A DNA stretch of 60,080 bases from Pontibacter mangrovi (GTDB lineage Bacteria; Bacteroidota; Bacteroidia; Cytophagales; Hymenobacteraceae): contig NZ_VFRQ01000019.1 in the NCBI RefSeq assembly GCF_006385705.1, positions 1-60,080 of the forward strand, read 5' to 3'. Each line of letters opens with the position of its first letter. Position 1 is the stretch's first letter. Made by a program: the position numbers and the translations under genes. The notes below the pieces were generated by a model. That model was not told where the DNA came from and searched no databases. It saw nothing but the letters and a program-made list of their open reading frames with translations. This document shows positions 53,687 through 60,080 of this stretch, one piece after another.

Positions 53687-54021
53687 CTTGGCTCGCGGGT
53701 TCTTCCGGCGCTTGCTTGCTGCAGCAAAGATAACAGCCTGCCAGCGCGACCGGGTAGAACATAGGGTTGCAAATGCGAAGATCGCGTAAAGCAAAGCGGC
53801 CTCCCCTGGCCACTGCCCCGAGGGCGAGGGCTTTCTTTGGCATTTTTCCGTAAGCCACATAGGCGAAAGAACTTGCCTTTAAAGGTGCGCAGGGCGCAGC
53901 ATAACCTATCAGGCTTGGTTGGCTTAGGGAGCTGTCAAGGCAACCGCCGCTGCTTTGATAAATACGGGCATGCCTGAGGTTATCATCAGCGCTAGCAGGC
54001 CCTGCTTACTCTTAGCCCCGA
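53687..54021. other. Unassigned stretch with decayed minus-strand frames
   Basis: The minus strand has frames with KMPKKALALGAVAR and nearby segments that faintly resemble the C-terminus of an IS110-type transposase, but the match is too weak to assign. No intact gene or RNA was found. Confidence 0.3.
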
Positions 54022-54054
54022 AAAAGAAAAAAGGCTCCTTTAAATGAGGCGCCT
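54022..54054 (-). terminator. Terminator of the PQQ-type dehydrogenase gene
   Basis: On the minus strand AGGCGCC, a 9-base loop and GGAGCCT form a 7-bp stem with one mismatch, followed by TTTTTCTTTTT. It lies 41 bases after the dehydrogenase stop. It has the classic stem plus T-run form. Confidence 0.65.
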
Positions 54055-54094
54055 CTCTTCTTTTCAGCCTGCCATGCAGGGGAATGCTATGATC

Positions 54095-55348
54095 TTATTT
54101 TTTATACACGCGGTATAACCTCCCTTGGTCGGTAATGGCATACAAGGCGCCGTCCTGGCCCTGGGTGATATCGCGGAAGCGCTGCTTCTCACCTGCCAGC
54201 AGCCTTTCCTCCCCCACCACCTTGCTCTCCTCGAGCACGAGCCGGACAAGGTGCATGCCGCTAAGCCCGCCGATGAACAGGTTGTTTTTCCATTCCGGGA
54301 TACTGTCGCTGCTGTAAAAGGTCATCCCGCTGGGGGAGACGCTGGGGTCCCAGTAATAGACCGGCTGCTCAAGCCCTTCCTGCTGCTGGATGCCCTCCCC
54401 TACTTTCTCACCGCTGTACTCAAGCCCATAGGTGATGGTGGGCCAGCCGTAGTTCTTGCCGGCCTCGATCCTGTTAAGCTCGTCGCCACCCCGGGGGCCG
54501 AACTCGTTCTCCCACAGATCCCCCGTCTCCGGATGGAAGGCAAGCCCCTGCACGTTCCGGTGACCGTAGGAGTAGATTTCAGGCCTGGCGCCTTCCTGCC
54601 CTTCAAATGGGTTGCCCCGGGCGGGCTCTCCCTCCTTGGTGATGCGGACAATCTTCCCCAGACCGGAGCTAAGCTGCTGCGCCTGCGGCCGGGTGAGTGT
54701 GTCGGAGCGCTCCCCGGTGCTGACAAGGAGGTTGCCGCCTTCATCGAAGAGGATCCTTCCCCCGTAGTGCAGGGTGCCTTCGTAGGCCGGGGTGGCGCGG
54801 TAGATCACCCGTGCCCCCTCGATCTTGGTTTCATCCGCCGAAAGCCTTCCCTTGGCCACGGCAGTAAGGGTGCCCTCCGGGAGCGGCTCTGAGAAAACCC
54901 AGTACACCATCCTGTTCTGCTCAAAGTCCGGGTCGAGCCGGACGCCGAGCAGGCCGCCCTGCCCATCGGCACTGACGCTCGGGATGCCAGTGATGGGGGC
55001 GCTCAGCTCCCCTGCTAAAGAGGCGATGCGCATGGTGCCGGCTTTCTCGGTGATCAGCAGCCTGCCGTCGGGCATGCTGGTCAGGCCCCATGGGCTCTCA
55101 AGGCCATCTGTCAGCACCTTTCCCTCGTAGACGGTGGAGGATTTCACGCCGGCCACCCTGGTCTGGCCTGGAAAGGCCGGCCGGTAGGCAGTGTTGGGTG
55201 CCTTGGACTCTACCGGCGCCGCCGCCACGGGAGGAGCCGCGCGCTCGCTTTGGGCCGTCTGGGATTGCCTCTCCCCGCAGGAGGACAGGGCCAGCAGCGC
55301 GCCTGCCGCCATGGCCAGCCTTGTTTTCGCTATCGGTCTATTTCTCAT
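54095..55348 (-). CDS. PQQ-dependent sugar dehydrogenase-like lipoprotein
   Basis: This 417-residue lipoprotein has a signal peptide to LLALSSC (Cys24). A six-bladed propeller of the soluble aldose/sorbosone dehydrogenase family follows: LESPWGLTSMPDGRLLITEK near 80-100, GLLGVRLDPDFEQNRMVYWV, LHYGGRILFDEGGNLLVSTG, YGHRNVQGLAFHPETGDLWE, and NEFGPRGGDELNRIEAGKNY. It would oxidise sugars or alcohols outside the inner membrane, with PQQ and a metal. Several PQQ- and metal-binding residues (His in YGHRN, Arg in GPRGGDE) appear kept. Whether the organism makes PQQ is unknown. Confidence 0.88.
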   Translation of the reverse strand: MRNRPIAKTRLAMAAGALLALSSCGERQSQTAQSERAAPPVAAAPVESKAPNTAYRPAFPGQTRVAGVKSSTVYEGKVLTDGLESPWGLTSMPDGRLLITEKAGTMRIASLAGELSAPITGIPSVSADGQGGLLGVRLDPDFEQNRMVYWVFSEPLPEGTLTAVAKGRLSADETKIEGARVIYRATPAYEGTLHYGGRILFDEGGNLLVSTGERSDTLTRPQAQQLSSGLGKIVRITKEGEPARGNPFEGQEGARPEIYSYGHRNVQGLAFHPETGDLWENEFGPRGGDELNRIEAGKNYGWPTITYGLEYSGEKVGEGIQQQEGLEQPVYYWDPSVSPSGMTFYSSDSIPEWKNNLFIGGLSGMHLVRLVLEESKVVGEERLLAGEKQRFRDITQGQDGALYAITDQGRLYRVYKK

Positions 55349-55360
55349 GTGTTTTGTAAG

Positions 55361-55747
55361 CTACAACTGCGTTCCCACTGACCATATATTTCCTGCAAAG
55401 TCTTTAAATGTTGCTCTTCTGTCAGGGTCTCCTTCACGTTCTTTTGGCTGTTCCATGACTTGGCAGCCTGCTGTAATGGCTTTGTTAAAAGTTTCCGTTA
55501 CATCAGGAACGTAAACATGCATGACTAATGGAACAGAAGCAAACCTGTCCGATGCATCACTAAGCATGATGACAGAATCGTCAATCTGCATTTCGGCGTG
55601 CATGATCGTCCCGTCTGGCTTTTCATACCTTCTTAGTTCCTTTGCACTGAAAATTACTGCCATCAAGTCGATAAACCTTTGAGCACCGTTGACAATAAAA
55701 TACGGCGAGACTGAATTGTAGCCTGCTGGTTTGAAGTCTTTATTCAT
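55361..55747 (-). CDS. VOC family protein (PhnB/glyoxalase-like)
   Basis: This 128-residue protein has a VOC fold with SVSPYFIVNGAQRFIDLMAV near 13-32, GTIMHAEMQIDDSVIMLSDA near 46-65, LVMHVYVPDVTETFNKAITA, and a C-terminal DRRATFKDFAGNIWSVGTQ. The HAEMQI and GNIWSV strands match the PhnB/DUF-VOC group. Its substrate is unknown. It ends 12 bases before the dehydrogenase start on the same strand, so the two may form an operon. Confidence 0.85.
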   Translation of the reverse strand: MNKDFKPAGYNSVSPYFIVNGAQRFIDLMAVIFSAKELRRYEKPDGTIMHAEMQIDDSVIMLSDASDRFASVPLVMHVYVPDVTETFNKAITAGCQVMEQPKEREGDPDRRATFKDFAGNIWSVGTQL

Positions 55748-55921
55748 TTTTCATCTGATTAAGTGGCGCTTTTTTTACGATGACTGCCCATGGTTACATA
55801 GAGGCCTGGAGCGAGTTAGCACTGTGCTTTTGGTTTGCCGCTATGATCCTTAACGTGCAATCCATTCAAATGTAACCCTTTTGCCCGCATCAGGCTTGTA
55901 AAACCTTATCCGCAGACCCAT

Positions 55922-56270
55922 TTATTTTCCTAAGAATCGATGGAAGTACTCTTCAAAGGTTGAATCCATTGCTATTGGGTTGGGTCCTTTTCCTTCCGGT
56001 TCGGCCTTGCCGTTGGCAACCGTTTCTGTCATTTTTATGAAATTCCTGGTAGCATCCTCTGCATAGCCAACTCCTTTCATCACGGCACGCCATTCCTGTC
56101 GCGGGATCTCGTGCGTGACGATTTCTTTTGCAAGCACTTTGCTGAATTCCTTTGCTATATCGTTGCTTGCGTACTTTTTTGGTCCGACGATTTCTATCAC
56201 TTCTGAATGGTCAACTCCCTGCTCTATTTTGCTGGTTATAAATTTAGCTACATCATTTGGTGAGATCATA
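55922..56270 (-). pseudogene. C-terminal fragment of an NmrA-like NAD(P)-binding protein
   Basis: On the minus strand ISPNDVAKFITSKIEQG, HSEVIEIVGPKKYASNDIAK and ALAKEIVTHEIPRQEWRAVM-type blocks are the C-terminal third of an NmrA/azoreductase-like Rossmann protein. The N-terminal NAD(P)-binding domain is missing, and the frame starts in sequence joined to a RadC remnant. The 174-base gap toward the VOC gene contains nothing recognised. It is a truncated pseudogene rather than a real short protein. Confidence 0.68.
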
Positions 56271-56334
56271 ATTACCTGTCTGCCCCAAATGATCACCTAT
56301 GCGCATGACGCACATAGGTGACAAGAGTTGAAAC

Positions 56335-56546
56335 GAAGGGCTAGAGAAGCCCCTCGTCTGCAAGTGAGTGTAGCCCTCGCTGGTGAGGAAGAGGCGGGCC
56401 AGCACGGCAATATCCAGCCGCTCCCCTTCCTGTATCATTTTTTTGGTGAACTGCAGGTCCGCCTGGTTTGGCTTAAGGTTGCCAGAGAGATGGTTGTGGG
56501 AGATGATGACAGCCGAGGCACTCATCATCACGGGACGTAACACAAA
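56335..56546 (-). pseudogene. RadC (JAB/MPN) fragment
   Basis: The minus strand encodes VMMSASAVIISHNHLSGNLK, QADLQFTKKMIQEGERLDIA and LFLTSEGYTHL, the C-terminal part of the RadC JAB domain. In the motif HxHPSG the Pro is replaced by Leu (HNHLSG). Everything N-terminal of this is gone, and the break lies at the inverted repeat starting at 56547. The C-terminal end fuses out of family sequence near 56340. Confidence 0.75.
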
Positions 56547-56584
56547 CTGTGGTTTACAAAAATCCGCTTCTTTGTAAACCACAG
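56547..56584. repeat. Perfect inverted repeat at the RadC breakpoint
   Basis: Two perfect 14-base arms, CTGTGGTTTACAAA and TTTGTAAACCACAG, are separated by 10 bases. It begins right where RadC homology stops, so it may be the end of a vanished element, a hairpin formed by inversion, or a terminator. Confidence 0.6.
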
Positions 56585-57038
56585 CTTACTTTACGGTCAA
56601 AGTATCTTGCTATAGGAGAGGTCCCGATGTTTCAGCAGCCGCTGAAAAACAGTGTCCGCCCTGGCATTGCGGTTAACGGAATTTCCGGCGCATTCGACCT
56701 GTCCGGGCAGGTTTGGATCGCGATGGCAAGGATGGCTGGTTTGCATGGCTGTATTTTTTTCCCCATAACCCATGCATCTTAGCTAAGCTGCTTTTCCATG
56801 TGTGCGCATCGGATTAGCCTATAGCGTGGGCTGCCCCGCACTCTGGTTTAATCATTTCAAATTCTCTTGGCAGCTTCTCAATTTACTATTCGCGAATCGA
56901 GGATGAATGCTTTCTTTTGTATGGGAGCCCGGATCTAGTTCATACAACGATGCTTCTATCAGTGCCATGATACCTTTCTTTGCAAATTCCATCTTCATCA
57001 ATTGATGGCAATTTTATAACTTACGCATTAATAGCTAT
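56585..57038. other. Intergenic region with unassigned decayed frames
   Basis: A minus-strand frame near 56600-56770 reads RADTVFQRLLKHRDLSYSK before a stop, but no family was recognised. The rest is non-coding sequence ahead of the AlbA_2-type gene. No clear promoter motif was found. Confidence 0.3.
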
Positions 57039-58505
57039 GTGAGCCAAGACATGAGTGACAATAGAATTCGTCGGATACTGAAAGAAGGAGAGGGGTTAAG
57101 GACAGAGTTTAAGAAGGCCGCGACAAGCTTGCCTAAAAACCTGTTTGAAACTGTCTGTGCCTTCTTGAACCGCGCCGGTGGGAATATTTTGCTTGGCGTG
57201 GACGATGATGGTGCTGTGCTTGGTATTGATCCGGCCAGCGTGAGGCAACTCAAGGTAGATCTTGTAAATTTATCCAATAACGCCCAGAAACTTGAACCGC
57301 CGTTTATTCTTTTCCCGGAGGAATACGTGTTGGATGGTAAAAGCATCCTTTATATCCAGGTTCCTGAGAGTTCACAAGTACACAAAACCAACAGCGTCAT
57401 TTTTGACAGAAGCGAGGATGGAGATTACCGCCTGAACAACCACAGTCAAGTAGCCGAACTGTACAACAGGAAACGTGCTCATTTTTCAGAGAGTACTATC
57501 TATCCTTATCTGAAGTTTTCAGATTTCAAGCCTGAGCTGTTTCCAAAAGTAAGAAACCTCATTTATAGCCGGGACCCTAACCACCCGTGGCTGGCACTTA
57601 ATGATGAGCAGCTACTAAAGACTGCCGGCTTCTACCGGCGCGATTTCGCTACAAACCAGGAAGGGTACACACTGGCGGCGGTGCTTGTTTTCGGGCGCGA
57701 TGAGGTGATTCAGCAGGTTCTGCCACATTACAAGATAGACGCCCTGGTCCGCCGTGAGAACATGGATCGTTATGATGACAGAGTCTATATACAGAGTAAT
57801 CTGATCGAGGCCTATGAGCAGCTGATGGCCTTTATCGCCAAGCATCTACCTGATAAATTCCATCTGGAAGGCGATTCCCGAGTTAGCCTAAGAACAAAGG
57901 TATTTCGTGAAGTGGTGGCCAATTTGATTGTTCACCGTGAGTATACCAACGCCTTGCCGGCTTCCTTGGTAATCTACAAGGATAAGGTTATTACAGAGAA
58001 CGCTAACCGGCCGCATCACCACGGGCTGCTCATTCCTGAGCAATTTTCCCCGTTTCCAAAGAATCCTGCCATAGCGAAGCTGTTTATCCAACTAGGTAGG
58101 GTGGATGAGCTGGGGTCAGGTGTCCGTAACGTCTACCTGTTCCTGCCTCTGTACTCCAATGGCAAGGTACCGGTATTCCATGATGGCGACGTTTTCCGAA
58201 ATGAGATTCCATTAGACCATGAGCTGACTGAAGAGAAGGAAGCAGTACCGTCAAAGGATCTGTTTGGCGAATACAATAGCAAGGTAGGCGAAAGAATTGC
58301 CAAAGTGCTGGACTTTATACTGGACAACCCCAAAGCCACCACCTCTATCATAGCCGGCTTTGTCGGTGTATCGGAAAAAACGGCTCAAAGGGATTTAAAA
58401 GCTCTCAAGGAGAAGAACCTGATCCAGTTCATTGGTCCGGCAAAATCGGGGCATTATGAGCCAACAGAGGATCTGAAGGCTATTCTAAACAACAAGAACA
58501 GTTAA
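57039..58505 (+). CDS. AlbA_2/Schlafen-type ATP-binding transcriptional regulator
   Basis: This 488-residue protein has an N-terminal AlbA_2 (Schlafen-like) domain: LKEGEGLRTEFKKAATSLPK and FLNRAGGNILLGVDDDGAVL near 42-61. A central ATPase-C-like (HATPase_c_4-type) domain with LRTKVFREVVANLIVHREYT and RVDELGSGVRNVYLF near 270-375 follows, and then a winged helix-turn-helix near 425-475 (TSIIAGFVGVSEKTAQRDLK). Homologues are annotated as ATP-binding or putative DNA-binding proteins. A second Met (residue 5) is a possible start. It stands alone among mobile-element debris, with a hairpin directly after the stop. Confidence 0.85.
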   Translation: MSQDMSDNRIRRILKEGEGLRTEFKKAATSLPKNLFETVCAFLNRAGGNILLGVDDDGAVLGIDPASVRQLKVDLVNLSNNAQKLEPPFILFPEEYVLDGKSILYIQVPESSQVHKTNSVIFDRSEDGDYRLNNHSQVAELYNRKRAHFSESTIYPYLKFSDFKPELFPKVRNLIYSRDPNHPWLALNDEQLLKTAGFYRRDFATNQEGYTLAAVLVFGRDEVIQQVLPHYKIDALVRRENMDRYDDRVYIQSNLIEAYEQLMAFIAKHLPDKFHLEGDSRVSLRTKVFREVVANLIVHREYTNALPASLVIYKDKVITENANRPHHHGLLIPEQFSPFPKNPAIAKLFIQLGRVDELGSGVRNVYLFLPLYSNGKVPVFHDGDVFRNEIPLDHELTEEKEAVPSKDLFGEYNSKVGERIAKVLDFILDNPKATTSIIAGFVGVSEKTAQRDLKALKEKNLIQFIGPAKSGHYEPTEDLKAILNNKNS

Positions 58506-58515
58506 AAAAATAGAA

Positions 58516-58572
58516 ACAGGGACATGCTACAGTTGTAAATGTCCCTGTAAATGTCCCTGTAAATGTCCCTGT
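58516..58572 (+). repeat. Hairpin with a triplicated 3' arm (12-base period)
   Basis: The 5' arm ACAGGGACAT (58516-58525) pairs perfectly with ATGTCCCTGT. That 3' arm occurs three times in tandem with a 12-base period (58539-58548, 58551-58560, 58563-58572). It lies 10 bases after the AlbA_2 gene stop and could act as a terminator with three alternative partners. Confidence 0.75.
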
Positions 58573-58705
58573 AAATAATTCAGTTGACACCCTTTAATCT
58601 ATAGGTAAGGCAGGGATGGTAGCAGGCTATAAGGCTTGTATAGGATAAATACTACATGTTTACAGGTTCTCCGTGTTCGTTATTAAAACCGGCTTTTGAA
58701 GCTGG

Positions 58706-58849
58706 CTACAGCTGTGCTGATGCCCCTGCTTGTGGTGACAAGTGAGCGGTCAACTGGTGCTGACGGCAGTATTCTTTCTGCGTAAGTCCGCTTTGCTGCC
58801 AAGCCGTCACGTGGGCCTGCATCTGGGCGGGGGAAGTAGGTCGCTTCAT
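58706..58849 (-). pseudogene. IS66-type TnpA accessory remnant
   Basis: This 47-codon minus-strand frame starts with MKRPTSPAQMQAHVTAWQQS, then GLTQKEYCRQHQL, typical of the short TnpA-like accessory protein of IS66 elements. After the HQL residue the sequence diverges and stops early. No partner genes lie on this strand nearby. Confidence 0.65.
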
Positions 58850-59116
58850 CTTCAATGTGTTTTTCAGCAAAGCTACCTCAGCCCGATTTCCACATCAAGA
58901 AGCACTTGGCCGGACGCTTACCCACCAACTATTATAAGTTTAAAATTATATATAATAATAAAGTAGTATCATTACTACCTTAGCTTATACCAAACTTAAT
59001 TTACAAGACATGACACAACGCTCCAAATGTATCCGCCCGACCAAGTGCGTCTTTCCAGCCTGAGGCGTAGGGGTTAGTTTTGTTGGCAAAAAAAGCAAGA
59101 TGACCATCAAGAAAAC

Positions 59117-59739
59117 ATGCTCCAGGTAGTGGAGGTACTTGGAGAGAGCGGGCTGAGCCAGCGGGCCTTCTACCAGGAATAGGACCAAAAACTCTCCCAG
59201 TTCCTCTACTGAATCCAGAAGGTAGGAAAGGAAACAGGCTTCTTCCGGTTTTGTACAGCGCGCCAGCCTGGCCCTGCTCTACATCCAGCAGCTCTATGCA
59301 GTTGAGAGGAATACCAAGGAGAACAAGCTGGAGGCGGCGGCCATCAAGGAGCTGCGGCTCACGGAATCACTGCCCGTGCTCAACGAGCTGGGCAAGTGGA
59401 TCTTCCATGAGATCAAGGGCACCCTGCCCAAGAGCCAGATCGGCAAGGCCATGGCCTACGCCCACGCCCGTTGGGATGCCCTCTCGGCCTACCTGTATGA
59501 GGGCAGCCTCTGCATCGACAACAACGGGGTGGAGAACGCCATCCGGCCCCTGGAAGAACTATTTATTCGCCGGCTCCCATGAGGCGGCAAAGCGGGCCGG
59601 CATGATCTACCCCTTCCTGGCCATCTGCAAGAAGCATGAGGTGAATCCATATCAGTGGCTCAGGCACATCATGTCCATCACCCACAAAGACCTGAGAGAC
59701 ATCTACCCCCAGAACTTCAAGGACAAATCAAACCTGTAG
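59117..59739 (+). pseudogene. Degenerate IS66 element: accessory piece plus TnpC C-terminus
   Basis: From ATG at 59117, VLGESGLSQRAFYQE and, after an in-frame stop, KLSQFLY and GKETGFFRF resemble a TnpA accessory protein with two stops. A frame then runs from about 59265 with ALLYIQQLYAVERNTKENKL, LPVLNELGKWIFHEIKGTLP, IDNNGVENAIRPLEE and, after a frameshift near 59550, NYLFAGSHEAAKRAGMIYPF. This is the C-terminal third of the IS66 transposase TnpC. The catalytic N-terminal two thirds are missing. Confidence 0.82.
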
Positions 59740-59909
59740 TTCGTAGGGCGGATATTTTGATTAAATGGAGAAGGATGCTATTTTAATCAGATATTGGTGA
59801 TGATAAGGGAATAGTAAAGAATATACTCCTTATATAGCTGCTCTCGCGGCACTTGCCATCAGGCTGTACACTGCTCATGTACTAAGTTGGGACATGAAGA
59901 GAGGAACGT

Positions 59910-59946
59910 GTACCATTATGGTACATATGCTATGATTCATGTACCA
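59910..59946. promoter_or_regulatory. Operator-like nested palindromes
   Basis: A 15-base palindrome GTACCATTATGGTAC (59910-59924) overlaps a wider inverted repeat TGGTACAT (59919-59926)/ATGTACCA (59939-59946). A TACTTTTG element follows at 59954-59961. The arrangement is typical of a repressor or activator site just before a promoter. The controlled gene would be beyond the right edge. Confidence 0.5.
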
Positions 59947-59953
59947 AAAATCA

Positions 59954-59961
59954 TACTTTTG
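59954..59961 (+). promoter_or_regulatory. Candidate -7 element near right edge
   Basis: TACTTTTG fits TAnnTTTG and lies about 20 bases before an ATG at 59982. The frame from that ATG has only 18 codons (MKLRKTSKKALSLLSLGT) before a TAG, so it is either a leader or not a gene. Confidence 0.35.
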
Positions 59962-60080
59962 TCTCATATCATATCTAATCCATGAAATTACGCAAAACGT
60001 CAAAGAAAGCCCTATCACTCCTATCTTTGGGAACATAGCCGCCAGTACAATTTGACCAAGCTATTTTCCGTAAGCTAAGA

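Larger units (their letters stand above)
59740..60080. other. Right-edge intergenic region
   Basis: Apart from the nested palindromes and the -7-like element, this 340-base end holds no recognised gene. An 18-codon frame at 59982-60038 is too short to claim. Confidence 0.4.

Noticed and set aside
58539..58572. CRISPR-like short repeats
   Set aside because: The 12-base unit has no spacers between copies and is a repeated hairpin arm, not a CRISPR array.
1..60080. tRNA or rRNA genes
   Set aside because: No cloverleaf with a conserved T-loop or rRNA core sequence was recognised by eye; a covariance-model scan could still find one.

Overview
The window looks like chromosome of a Bacteroidota bacterium, probably of the Cytophagales (Hymenobacteraceae/Pontibacter-like). 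The evidence is a PorX-type response regulator-PglZ protein (type IX secretion control), TAnnTTTG-type -7 promoter motifs, lipoproteins with short Bacteroidota-style signal peptides, and a long mosaic surface-polysaccharide locus. The taxon is inferred from gene content, not from a marker gene. Base composition alternates by eye: flippase, polymerase and many glycosyltransferase genes are clearly AT-rich, while the housekeeping part from about 45 kb to 55 kb is GC-rich.

Region 1 (1-17.4 kb, all minus strand) is a Wzx/Wzy-type exopolysaccharide or capsule operon. In transcription order it holds an outer-membrane export lipoprotein (Wza-like), a tyrosine autokinase (Wzc-like), a TviB-like UDP-HexNAc dehydrogenase, a WecB epimerase, a flippase, a hexapeptide acyltransferase, a polymerase-like membrane protein, a glycosyltransferase, a two-domain dehydrogenase, a second WecB-type epimerase, a heparinase II/III-like protein, a glycosyltransferase and a WecA-like initiating transferase. 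A 5'-truncated GDP-fucose synthase scrap follows at the left edge. Region 2 (17.4-19.6 kb) holds a flavin reductase-like gene and an outer-membrane barrel gene.

Region 3 (19.9-40.2 kb, almost all minus) is a second polysaccharide or glycan cluster. It has its own flippase, a nitroreductase-like protein, a pyruvyl transferase, six further glycosyltransferases, a GNAT protein, a second polymerase-like protein and a polysaccharide deacetylase. It ends in a set resembling Campylobacter PglA/PglC/PglD/PglE, with a PglF/WbpM-like dehydratase nearby. That set would make and use UDP-N,N'-diacetylbacillosamine. Region 3 has no visible Wza/Wzc and may share those of region 1.

Region 4 (40.2-42.7 kb) is decayed DNA: a broken copy of the TviB-like dehydrogenase, a dead IS630-like transposase and an internally deleted IS982-like element that abuts the next gene. 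Region 5 (42.7-47.1 kb) holds three acylation genes: an OafA-type acyltransferase with an SGNH domain, an SGNH-like partner protein and an MBOAT acyltransferase.

Region 6 (47.2-52.8 kb) is housekeeping: alanine dehydrogenase, TsaE, PorX, an HD-domain phosphohydrolase and a DUF1801 protein. Region 7 (52.8-60.1 kb) is a graveyard of gene fragments (DUF4287/DUF5655, TnpB, NmrA-like, RadC, several IS66 pieces) around a few intact genes: a PQQ-type sugar dehydrogenase, a VOC protein and an AlbA_2/Schlafen-type regulator whose downstream hairpin has a triplicated 3' arm. No rRNA, tRNA or CRISPR array was seen. The best candidate for something unusual is the composite glycan locus: two initiation systems, two flippases, two polymerases, one export machine and three acylation systems.
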